DNA from: Rhizopus sp. PT2906
Taxonomy: Eukaryota; Mucoromycota; Mucoromycetes; Mucorales; Rhizopodaceae
Reading direction: 5' to 3'
Length of the DNA stretch: 30,333 nucleotides
Assembly: GCA_025529335.1 (NCBI GenBank)
Contig: JAMYHX010000522.1
Coordinates: 1 to 30,333 of the forward strand
Numbering within the stretch: the first letter of the stretch is position 1; each line of letters starts with the position of its first letter. This document shows, one piece after another, positions 1 to 10,166 of this stretch. A program made the position numbers and the translations under genes. Below the pieces are notes generated by a model. That model ran no database searches. It had not been told where the DNA came from and saw only the letters and a program-made list of their open reading frames with translations.

Positions 1-720
1 TCTAATACAACGGTATTGTTGCCTTCGTTGATGAATGTTGCACTCTTCAAAGCAACACAAGCTTATACAGCTGGATACCATAAGCAATAATATAATCACT
101 CACCGAAACCATGGCTTGATCTATAGTGCATAGGAAGGCATCTCTGATATCCACAGATAAATCTGATCGTAAAAGAGGAAGTAAAGACGTACTGAAGGAG
201 CTTATAGGCATTTCTTCTGGGACGCTAACACTGGGCTCATACTGTTCCATAGCCTCTTCTCCGCTATCAATTTCCTTTGTGACTCTATAGGCAATGTTAT
301 CGAACTGCTCTTCCACATAATCTTTCTACATTTGTATTGGTGTTGTCTCTTTTCTTTTTCTTTAAGGAAATTCTCTATCTCTGTTGCCTTTAGTTGTATT
401 CTGGATTCAGTATTGGTAACGATTCCTCTAGGCAATCGAGATCGTGACAACATATTTTGGCCAAGCTCATTTAAGCTTCGGTTTGCTCTATAGCACTCGC
501 GAATGTCATCAGAAACCCGTATTTCTAACTGCTCCATAAAGCCATTCATGAGGAATTCATCTCTGTCTTTTGCTGTAAATGGGCGCTTTGATGATGTCCC
601 TGTCTCTTCTACACTTTCATTTCTTGATCTTTTTGTTGTTCTTGTCACCCAAGAAGCAGATGGATTTACTACGGTTGATTCAGGAACGTAGTTACTCCTT
701 TGACGCTTCTTTTCATGCAT
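1..720 (-). CDS. Unrecognised charged, probably nuclear protein, 5' part (gene runs off the left edge)
   Basis: I do not recognise this protein. The ATG at 720-718 opens a basic, Ser/Arg-rich N-terminus (MHEKKRQRSNYVPESTVV, then TKRSRNES). A charged helical stretch follows, which includes LNELGQNMLSRSRLPRGI and ends with IENFLKEKEKRQHQY near 335. The frame then changes: the acidic segment EEAMEQYEPSVSVPEEMP (about 260-200) is in another frame. A short intron explains this. The candidates are 329-283 (47 nt, GTAGAA..AGAG) and 316-264 (53 nt, GTGGAA..ATAG), and both restore the frame. A better donor, GTGAGT, lies at 103-98. Its intron probably ends at TATTAG (about position 2), so the next exon continues outside the window. 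About 190 residues are visible. The basic N-terminus and helical body suggest a nuclear or chromatin-associated factor, but this is only an impression. The leader before the ATG is not distinctive. Confidence 0.6.
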
Positions 721-1827
721 TACAAAAACTTAATATATTTGTAGCTATGTGTTTTCCAACAAATATAAGGGAGAAAAAGAAAGGAACTTTATATATGTCA
801 TTATTCATTGATGATTTCATTGTTATATTACACTTTATTCAACTTCAGGCAACACAATGAAATGTTCTTTCTTATATTATTCAGCCTACAATAGCCAAAA
901 TAAGACAATTATGAAATTTAACTATTTGCCTCAGAAGAGTAAGTAATCACTTGATACTTTTAAATAGAATAAAGACATTTGTTGTAAAAAAACCAAATCC
1001 AATTTCAATACCTACAAGGTGGAATGTGTTGCTATATCAGATCAGTCTGTGCCCCTCTTTTTTTCAAGTGTGTAGTCTTTTTTTTTTGATAAATATCCAC
1101 TGTACTTTCTCTGCTGCTTCTTTCTTTGCGGGTTCACAATGCAGAAAACTAGAGAGAGTATGATATATTTTTTTTATTATCAATTAACTGACAATTAAAT
1201 AAAGCTGTTGTCAATAAACATCCTTCAATTGAGTCTATATTCTGACAAGGAGGCAGGGACAAGATTGAGTCTGAATATTCAGATATTGTGTATGTACATT
1301 AAAGAATGAACTGCGTTTATTCCCTAGGTCTATTGCGATAAACCATCAACAGAGAGACGGGTCCCAGGGAAAAGGCTTCATAATACATCCAAACTCATGT
1401 AGGCATAATTTTAACCCTTGCCAAGTTTGAAAAGACCATTGGCTTCCCCATTCAACTAAGGGCTTCAGTGTAGCGACTACTCAAAACATCTTTCCTAGAC
1501 TAACATTTATTTAGCTATACTTAAAGACCATTCCTCCATCTACAGATAACGAATAATGCCTATTAAAACTTGCTGATGCCTCAGATATCTACATCACTTA
1601 AGTCAGCCCTAAACGAATTTACGGAGAAAAAGAGAAAAAAAAAAATATGAAGCTTGCTACAGCAGTGAGACTCATTGTTATGCAGTTCGAAAAATGTCCG
1701 GGCCGAACTATACTGCCGGCACTTGAATTAATTGTCTCCCTCTTTAGGTAAGGAAGGGTTGCCTGTAAAAATCCATGAAAGCATCCATCCGTGAAAACCT
1801 TCTCTTTTCCTGATCGAACTTTTCGAA
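721..1827. other. Intergenic region without a supported gene
   Basis: This interval lies between the divergent starts of the 1-720 gene (-) and RPL4 (+). It holds several short open frames with no recognisable protein, T-runs near 1077-1089 and 1167-1175, and a more GC-balanced stretch at about 1330-1500 that shows no tRNA, 5S or snRNA landmarks. The last 100 bases, including the pyrimidine-rich stretch CCTTCTCTTTTCC (1798-1810), probably form the RPL4 promoter and leader. Confidence 0.5.
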
Positions 1828-3162
1828 ATGGTAAAGCATCAATCCAACATGATAAACGTGAACGAGGAATGAAAGAGCAAAATACTTTGACGAATGGATG
1901 GATGAACGTATTTTGCTTGAAACTTTCTTCTCTCCCTCTTTCACCAAATATATACAGTAGTTTTTAATACTTTCTTAATGTAGTCCGCTGCCAGACCTGT
2001 CATCAACGTCTACGCCGATAGTGGTAAGAACGTCACTAGCACCGTTCCTCTCCCTGCCGTCTTCAAGGCCCCCATTCGTCCTGATATCGTCAACTTTGTT
2101 CACACCAACATGGCCAAGAACAAGCGTCAACCTCACTCTGTCTCTGCCAAGGCTGGTGAACAAACCTCTGCCGAATCTTGGGGTACCGGTCGTGCCGTTG
2201 CTCGTATTCCCCGTGTTAACGGTTCTGGTACTCACCGTGCTGGTCAAGCCGCTTTCGGTAACATGTGTCGTGGCGGTCGTATGTTCGCTCCTACCAAGGT
2301 ATAATCATAATTGTAGATTAGTGACCAATTGATGTTAAACATGACTTAATAGACCTGGAGAAAGTGGCAAGTCAAGACCAACTTGAACCAAAAGCGTTTC
2401 GCCACTGCTTCTGCTTTGGCCGCTTCTGCTCTTCCCTCTTTGGTCATGGCTCGTGGTCACCGTGTTGAAAAGATTGAAGAAGTTCCTCTTGTCATCGACG
2501 ACTCCATTGAAAAGTTGACCAAGACCAAGGAAGCCGTTGCTTTGTTGAAGGCCATCAACGCCTACTCTGACGTTGTCAAGGTCTCCAACTCTCGTAAGCT
2601 CCGTGCTGGTCAAGGTAAGCTCCGTAACCGCCGCCACCGTCAACGCCGTGGTCCTCTTGTTATCTACAACGAAGACAACGGTCTCGTCAAGGCTTTCCGC
2701 AACTTGCCCGGTCTTGAATTGGTCAACGTTCGTCGCCTTAACTTGTTGCAATTGGCTCCTGGTGGTCACCTCGGTCGTTTCATCATCTGGACCAAGTCTG
2801 CTTTTGCTCTCCTTGATGAACTCTACGGTACCTACGAAACCCCTGCTACCTTGAAGAAGGACTACGTCTTGCCCGCTCACATCATGACCAACCCCGATGT
2901 TGCTCGTCTCATCAACTCTGATGAAATCCAATCCGTTGTTCGTCCTGCTGGCGGTAAGCACCACAAGCGTCCTTTCACCCAAAAGAAGAACCCTCTTAAG
3001 AACCAAGGTGTCATGAACCGCCTCAACCCTTACGCTCAAGTCCTTCGTCGTGCTGAAATCATCAAGTCTCAAAAGACTGGTAAGGTTGCCAAGGTTGAAA
3101 AGAAGAAGGGTACTTCTACTGCTGCTAGCAAGAAGTTCTTGGATATCCTCCACTCTGCTTAA
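1828..3162 (+). CDS. RPL4: 60S ribosomal protein uL4 (RPL4), three exons
   Basis: This is a large-subunit ribosomal protein whose long loop lines the peptide exit tunnel. The conserved block SAESWGTGRAVARIPR, then GNMCRGGRMFAPTK, is encoded at about 2170-2298. Exon 3 begins TWRKW and contains ASLA-type helices, RRHRQRRGPLVIYNEDNG, LNLLQLAPGGHLGRF and IRPAG-like VVRPAGGKHHKR. The likely exons are 1828-1830, 1984-2298 and 2353-3162, giving 375 residues, normal for fungi. The intron at 2299-2352 is clear. Before SAARPVINVYADSG the frame reads ATG-TAG, so TAG (1981-1983) must be a splice acceptor. The best first exon is just ATG (1828-1830) followed by GTAAAG, after a CT-rich leader. An alternative is ATG-AAC at 1902-1907. 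Codon use is strongly biased (CGT, AAG, CTC, GGT), as expected for a highly expressed gene. The start exon is the only uncertain part. Confidence 0.95.
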
Positions 3163-3335
3163 ATTTAATAGCTTAAAATAATAAAACTCGATCGCGTTTT
3201 GTTTGCTCGGACATTAGAAATAATATGCAGACGTTGATTGTTCCTTTTCCCGTTTTTCCCTATTGTTATCCGACGTCATATCAAGCCAAGCTTATCTCTA
3301 TTTTGAGCTTTTTTTTTTCTTCTTATTTTATATAA

Positions 3336-6300
3336 ATGGAGCAAGACAATTCATCTATGCCACCTCCATTACCTGAACGACCGTTACAGGCTACATTTGT
3401 TGAAGAAGACGAAGAGGAAACACCAGTACTACCGCCTCGTCCGATCGAAGAGAGTAGGCATGAGCCAAGAAAAGCTCGTTCACATGTTACTGCAGATCTT
3501 GTTCCAGATCTGCATGGCATTCTGACAAAGCAAGGACTTTCTACTGAACTTGATACGAGTGACACTGCACAGATAAGACAAGCCGTCACTGAAGCAGAAC
3601 ACAAGACAGTACCAGCTACAGCACCCACCAAGACAATAAGTATGCCAGGCGCATTTCGAACAGGCTGGAAAGCGTTTTCTATTTCCTCCAGCGTGAAACG
3701 AGCTGACGTATTGGACGAAGTATTACCCAATTTTCTTTATGGACAATGGTATCATAATGCGATAGCCCTCTTTGTCACTGCCGCAGGTTCATTTATACTA
3801 GCAAAAATGAACGCGAGCATCGGAACGGTCATTCTGTTTTGCTTCTTTATTGGTAACTTTTCCCTCTAAACATGCACTTTTGTATACTAAAGATCCATAG
3901 GTCATTATTTCCGTACGAGTATGCAAAGGTTCAGACGGTATGCGAGAGACGATATTCAACGAGAGGTGATCAAGTTCAAGATGGAAGCCGGTGTTGAATC
4001 TGTAGAGTGGTTAAACAGCTTTATGCAAAGGTTTTGGCTTATTTTTGAACCTGTCTTGAGTGCTTTGGTTGTAGAAAACTTGGATAATTACATTTCTGAT
4101 CTTTTGCCGCCCTTTTTGGATTCAGTTCGGCTATCGACATTTACATTGGGAACAAAACCTTTTAGAATTGAAAGTGTCAAGACGTATCCTAATACTGACC
4201 CTGAGATTGTGGTAAAGAATGAAAAACAAAAAAGAGAGAGAGAGGACCGTTGTTAATTTGAGCGTGTTTTTTAGTGCATGGATTGGAAAGTATCGTTTAT
4301 ACCAAATGACTTGAATGATTTGTCTTTAAAGGAGTTGGATAGAAAGGTGAATCCAAAGATAACCATGAATGTTAGATTTGGTAAAGGTCGTATTGGTGCT
4401 GGATTCCCTGTGCTGATCGAGGATATGTCATTTCATGGTCATTTACGTGTCAAAATCAAGTTTATGAGCAAATTTCCTTTTGCAAAGTTGGTTGATATGA
4501 GCTTTTTGGAAAAACCACAGTTTGATTATGTCTTGAAGCCATTAGGAACGGATTCCTTTGGATTTGATGTGAATTTGGTAAGCTACTATAAGCGATATTT
4601 CATAAAGGAAAAGGCTCATTTTATCTTGTGTAGATCCCTGGGCTACAAAGCTTTATTAAAGATCAACTTCATGCTATTTTGGGCCCTCTCATGTATGCTC
4701 CTAATGTGTTTACACTTGACGTTGAAAAGATACTCTCTGGTGATTTTGACTTTAGTAAGTCTCTACTCTTGATTCCTCACTTTGATTAATTTCCCTTTCC
4801 TATCAACAGATTCAGCTAATGGTGTCTTAGCTGTCACTGTCTATTCAGCTACTGCCTTTGAAAATGTCGATGATCTCCTAGACGATAATCTGCCCAATAC
4901 GTATATTCGATTTTACTTGGACCATGGACAAGAACTGGATCGAACAAGTGTATACGAGCACTCCTTTTCACCACAATGGAACGAAACAAAGTTTTTGATG
5001 CTAAACAGCTTGAATTCACTCTTATCTGTGGAATTAAAGGCATCACGTCCAGGCTTAAAGGATAGAAGATTGGGAACTGCCAATTTTGATCTTTCTAAAT
5101 TAGATAATGATATGGATACAGAACAGAAAGGATTGTAAGTCTTTGATAGATAAAACAAGTATGTATTTATCTTTTTTTTTTCATTAGGAACCTGACGCTC
5201 TTACGAAATGGAAAGTTCGTTAGTGATCTTCGCGTTGATCTACGATACTTGCCGATTTCTAAGCCGATGAAGCGCGCGGATGGTACGATGGAAGCAGCAT
5301 TAGAATCCAGTAAGTTATATATTATACACTTTTATGGTACAAGCTAAACCGAGAATGGATCAGATTCGGGTGTGGCTCGTATCGTGGTTCATGAATGCAC
5401 CAATTTGATATCTAAGGATCGTATCAACCCATATGTTCGAGTGATTGTGAACGGAAATGAAAAGAAGAGAACACATGTAGTGAAAAGAAGCAATAGCCCT
5501 AGATATGATGTTCCCTGTGAGGTTGTCATCTTGGACAAGACGAATGTCTTTGTTCGTATCGAAGTGATGGATGGAGATCAAGTATTAGGTAGCATCGGTG
5601 GTCAGTTTGTAGACATGATTCGTCTTCAGCAGAGTAATGATGGATGGTGGGATATAACGAATGACGAGCAGACCGTTGGACAGATTCATTTGAGTGCTGA
5701 ATGGAAACCCATGGTGACGACAGGCTTGTCTGATATTCTGGATGGTCATGAATTTAATAGTAAGAGGCTCCTCCTTTTTTTGAGACCATATCTAAAGCTT
5801 TTTTTTTCTTTATAATAGAACCTGCTATTGGTGTTATACGCTTTACCATCTGGGAAGCTCATGACCTTCGCAATGTTGAGCTAGTAACAAACGGTAAAAG
5901 TGATCCGTATGTTCGTATATTATCCGGATTCCAAGTGCGTGCTCGTACCGAAGTCGTGGATAATAACTTGAATCCAGAATGGGGTGAAATATTGTATGTT
6001 CCTGTTCATTCACTCAAGGAAAATCTTGTGCTAGAGGCTATGGATTGGAACGCACGAACAAAAGATAAATCACTGGGTATGACAGAGTTTAAGGTATCAG
6101 AGGTCATTCAGCAGCAGATAAGTGACCAAAGCGTTGATCCTGATGTCTGGTATGAATCAAATGGAAGAAAGATTGATAGGTAAAAAAGCAAAAGGTAGAG
6201 TACGAGTCAAATCTAATGTTTTACTCCCACACAATGTAGATGGGACAGATTACATTCTGCTGACAGACGATCATTTAAAGGCGAGTTACACTATTCAGCT

Positions 6301-7992
6301 GAATTCATTCCAGTCATTCAACTACCACAGAAAACAGAATCATTGCCACTTTGCACTCTACGTGGATCCTATATTAGATACACGCCTGATGATTTGATTG
6401 ATCTTGATTCATACAGCTCTGGTGTATTGAAAATCAAAATTCACGAAGTTCAGCTTTCTTCTATTGCTTACTGCTACTGTCAAGTGATTGTGGATGCTCT
6501 TATGCCTCAATACAAAACAGCCAAACTTCGAGGCGATATACTCCAGTTTAATGAGAATGCAGATGCGTTTATAAAGGAGATTGACTTTTCCCGTATTGCA
6601 ATTGAAATCAAACCAGCCTATGTCGATGAAAAAGAGATTTACAAGTTGGGTCATTGGATAGACACAGGCTCATCTATTGTTCGTCGTATCATGAAACGCA
6701 AGCGTGCGGGATATACAGAGGATGAAGGAACTTGGTTTAACTTGATGGGAACAGATGGACCCGGCCGAATTAAGCTTGGATTTGATTTTGTCCCACTCGA
6801 TGGTTTTGTATTAAATCCTGATGAAAGTCTTGATAGTAAGTGGAAATTGAAATACAAACATACAACAGCTGAATTATTTGAATAGATCAAGGTGTCTTAT
6901 CAGTGGACTTACTAAGTGCTCGTGACCTGATGGCAGTTGACAAGACGGGTACCAGCGACCCCTATGTTGTGTTTACAGTCAATGGTGAAAGGTTATACAA
7001 GAGTGACGTTATCAAAAAGGCATTGAATCCCAAATGGAACCGTGCGAGATTTACTGTTCCCATTGTTTGTATTCTCTGTACTTTTAATTTTATGAGACTC
7101 ATTGTTTCTATTAGCAATCAAGAGTAACAGCAAGTATACGAATTGAGGTATTTGATTGGAACCATGTGAAGGGTCATCGACCGATTGGCTCAGGTGGATT
7201 TACATTAAGAGGTGATGCTGTCGAGAGTTTCAAGGCTCGTCTGGTGGATGTACCACTTGATGGCGTAGAAGGTGTATCAGGCAGTGTGCAAATCAGACTA
7301 ACATGGCATCCTCAACTCTTGATCAATAAGAAGACACAGACATCTGTCTTAGGCACCACCCGTACCTATGCTCACGATGATGTCAATCTGGAAGCATCTG
7401 GGCCACTTTTAAGAGACGCTGAATCATCGCGTATATCTAGTGACAGCCAAAGAGAGTCCTATGGTCGACCTTCCGTAGAGTCTGATTCTCGCTTCAGTTT
7501 GGATGATTCAGTATCTATTGCACCTTCTTCCTTTATTGACGAAGATCAAGTCAGTGATACTACAGGACATGATGGTACTGTCATAATTACGCTATTAGAA
7601 GCAAGAGGACTAAGAGGTGTTGATAAGAGTGGAACGAGTGATCCTTTTGTTCGTGTACGACATGGAAGGTCAGATGTATACAAGACGAGATATATCTCCA
7701 AGACACTCGCACCAGAATGGTAAGAAAAACAAAAGAGAGAGAGAGAGAATGTATGTTAATCATGAATAGGAATGAGAGTTTTAGCTTTAAAGTAACAAGT
7801 GAACCCTTTGCATTGGATTTCAAGGTTAAGGATCATAATCGACTTCGATCATCAGTGGACCTTGGACAGTATAGATGTAATCTTTGGGACCTAATTAAAC
7901 CAGATCGTGGACAGAATGAATGTAAACAATGGCTACCTTTGTATCCTACTGGCAGTGGCGAACTTTATGTGCACATACAATTTACAGAATAA
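3336..7992 (+). CDS. Tricalbin / extended synaptotagmin-like ER-plasma membrane tether
   Basis: Tricalbins tether cortical ER to the plasma membrane and move lipids through an SMP domain. Twelve exons are read: 3336-3852, 3901-4211, 4275-4577, 4634-4754, 4810-5134, 5188-5309, 5364-5759, 5819-6179, 6240-6835, 6886-7064, 7115-7719 and 7770-7992. They join in frame to 1352 residues. Order: a Pro-rich acidic N-terminus (PPPLPERP, VLPPRP); a hydrophobic hairpin at about residues 140-176; an SMP domain at about 203-405, starting with the diagnostic VESVEWLNSFMQRFW; then C2 modules near 418-550, 567-690, 700-800, 878-1000 (divergent), 1018-1145 and 1230-1352. The last two carry the calcium-loop pattern DKTGTSDPYV and DKSGTSDPFV. 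The others have lost acidic residues and are probably calcium-independent. A Ser/Asp-rich linker (about 1175-1225) precedes the final C2. Introns are 48-63 bp. The intron at 7065-7114 uses the weak donor GTTTGT. Confidence 0.93.
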
Positions 7993-8410
7993 ATAACCAT
8001 CTTTTTTTTTTTGCAACTCGAAAAGTTGACAAGTGTAACAATTGAGGAGGGGGGGAAGTCATCAACTTTGTGTGTCATACTGAATAATATATACATGACA
8101 TAAAAGGGGGGAAAAGGAAAGCATGAAGGATTTTTTTTCTTACTCTTTATACGAGTCTTTCCAAACAAGAACAAGGGCCCTATTTTGATCTCGATACACT
8201 AGTTTTAAAAGTCAATGTACTTTTTGACAGAGTAACGCAAAGAGTAATACAGACTTTGCAAAAGACACCCTGATATAGAATTACCGTTTGAGTTTAAGGA
8301 GAAAACTTGTGTAAGCGACTCTCCTTATTGTCTCCCTGTTTTTTTTTAATCTTTTTCTCTTTCATCCTTTTTATATTATATTTTTCCTCTTTTTTCATCT
8401 AAATTTAGTC
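7993..8410 (+). promoter_or_regulatory. Intergenic: tricalbin 3' end and G beta promoter/leader
   Basis: No gene is seen here. The first part is the tricalbin 3' UTR, with a T-run at 8002-8013 and a run of G at 8048-8055. The last 80 bases are T/C-rich, as is typical of leaders in this window, and end in AATTTAGTC just before the G beta ATG. No confident TATA box stands out. Confidence 0.45.
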
Positions 8411-9570
8411 ATGAACCATAATAACAACCATGATAGTGATATTCCTGAGCGTATTGCAGCTGCCAGAAGAGAAGCAGAAGCATTGAAAGAACGTATCAAG
8501 CAAAGAAAAGAAGCCTTGGCTGATACAACACGTAATAATAAATATAATCAACGAGAACAGTCAATAACATATTTAATAATAGTGCAAGAAATGGCCAAAG
8601 ATATTGAACCACTGCCACGTATTGTGATGAAGGCAAAGAGAACATTAAAGGGTCACTTGGCCAAGATTTATTCTATGCACTGGGCAACGGATAAACGACA
8701 TTTAGTATCTGCTTCACAGGACGGTAAATTGATTGTCTGGGATGCCTTTTCAACCAATAAAGTGCACGCTATCCCTTTAAGATCTTCTTGGGTGATGACA
8801 TGTGCATATGCACCTAGTGGAAGCTTTGTTGCCTGTGGTGGTTTAGATAACATTTGCTCTATCTATAACTTGAAGACTCGAGATGGTCCTGTTCGTCCTG
8901 GTCGTGAATTATCTGGACATAACGGATATCTCTCTTGTTGCCGATTTATTAATGACCGACAAGTGTTGACGGCATCAGGAGATATGACATGTATGCTTTG
9001 GGATATTGATGCAGGTGTGAAAACCGAAGAATTTGCGGATCATACAGGAGACGTGATGAGGTACAAGGTTTAAATAGATATATATTTATTGTTTACTTAT
9101 CCTATCCATCTAGTCTATCATTAGGACCCAATCCAAATATATTTGTCAGTGGAGCTTGTGACAGTACAGCCAAAGTATGGGATATTCGTACCAAACGATG
9201 CGTACAGACATTTATGGGACATGAATCAGATATTAATGCAGTACAATTTTTTCCTAATGGGGATTCTTTTGCTACAGGGTCAGATGATGCAACATGTAGA
9301 CTGTTTGACCTGAGGGCAGATTGTGAACTAAGCGTTTATTCACATGAGTCCATCCTGTGTGGTATCACATCAATAGGATTTTCACCCTCTGGAAGACTCT
9401 TGTTTGGTGGATATGATGACTATAATTGTAATGTTTGGGATACCCTTAAATGTGAACGAGTAGGCGTATTATCTGCCCATGACAACAGAGTGTCTTGTTT
9501 GGGCGTTGCCGGTGACGGTATGGCCTTATGTACCGGAAGTTGGGATGCTACATTGAAGGTGTGGGCATAA
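8411..9570 (+). CDS. Heterotrimeric G protein beta subunit (seven WD40 repeats)
   Basis: G beta binds G gamma, holds G alpha-GDP at the membrane and signals after receptor activation. The exons 8411-8531, 8583-9060 and 9114-9570 give 351 residues, the usual length. Residues 1-40 form the charged N-terminal helix that pairs with G gamma (RIAAARREAEALKERIKQRK). Seven WD-type blades follow, ending in IVWDAF, SIYNLK, CMLWDID, AKVWDIR, CRLFDLR, CNVWDTL and LKVWA. Classic G beta signatures are visible: TLKGHLAKIYSMHW, LVSASQDGKLIVWD and SGACDSTAKVWD. Intron 1 (8532-8582, 51 nt) contains no in-frame stop, so the unspliced message would insert 17 residues and change one, at the end of the helix. The family sequence (DTTLQEMAKD) supports removal. 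A G gamma gene lies at 25958-26243. Confidence 0.96.
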
Positions 9571-9583
9571 TAAATATGTATAG

Positions 9584-9814
9584 TTATTTTTTATTATTAT
9601 TTAATAGGATGCGTTTCAATGACATAGTAAATGGATCACAGAATTGTTTTAAATGTCTATATTCTTTATTCATTCTTTCTAGTTCCTTCGTCAGTCTTTT
9701 CATATTGTCGGGGTGATTTAAATAGTTTTTGTCATCAGCCAGAAAAGACTGTCTCTGTAATAGTAATTTATCTTGAGTTCTGCTTGTTCTTTTGATCTCT
9801 TGATAGTAATACAT
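9584..9814 (-). CDS. Small helical protein of 76 residues, function unknown
   Basis: The intact single-exon frame starts MYYYQEIKRTSRTQDKLLLQ and contains a charged helix (MKRLTKELERMNKEYRHLKQ) likely to form a coiled coil. It has no signal peptide or membrane segment. On the minus strand the ATG is preceded by a T/C-rich leader (9815-9865), like other genes here, which favours a real gene over a shadow frame. Its stop is only 14 bp from the convergent G beta stop, so the transcripts probably overlap at their 3' ends. The size and amphipathic helix would suit a small subunit of a coiled-coil complex, but no family motif was recognised. It could still be a chance frame. Confidence 0.55.
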   Translation of the reverse strand: MYYYQEIKRTSRTQDKLLLQRQSFLADDKNYLNHPDNMKRLTKELERMNKEYRHLKQFCDPFTMSLKRILLNNNKK

Positions 9815-10166
9815 GTTGATCTTTGCGTGAGAAAGAAGAAGGAAAAGAAAAAAAAATGTTTACTCTTTTAATCCCTTCTTTATATTTTTTTTTTGCATGT
9901 GATACAGTTCATTCTGTTTATATCGACACACATCAAGCACACGCATACACATCGTTATCGCACTTGATCACTTGTCCTCCTCTTTTTTAATGCTTGTCTT
10001 TTTGAATAAGGTCATGTAGACGAAAGTGTATCGTCACTTTTTTTATGCATAATTTAAACCCTTCCAAATCAGGATATGTGATGACAGAATGACAGAATCC
10101 CTTTTAAACATGGTTATAAATAAAGACTCGTCCTTTTTGTTTGTTTTTTGTAATTGAATTCATAAA
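9815..10166. promoter_or_regulatory. Divergent promoter region for the 9584-9814 gene (-) and the HAM1-like gene (+)
   Basis: This 352-bp gap separates two divergent starts. On the plus strand a TATA-like TATAAATA at 10115-10122 lies 45 bp before the HAM1-like ATG and is followed by a T-rich leader. Toward the minus gene there are A/G-rich tracts (T/C-rich on the coding strand). No gene was found inside. Confidence 0.5.

Noticed and set aside
2335..3153. Long minus-strand frame opposite RPL4
   Set aside because: It is the mirror of a strongly codon-biased ribosomal gene, and its translation is low-complexity Val/Leu/Thr with no family resemblance.
7717..7992. Separate gene in the last tricalbin exon
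   Set aside because: It is the final C2 half, joined through a GTAAGA...AATAG intron in frame.
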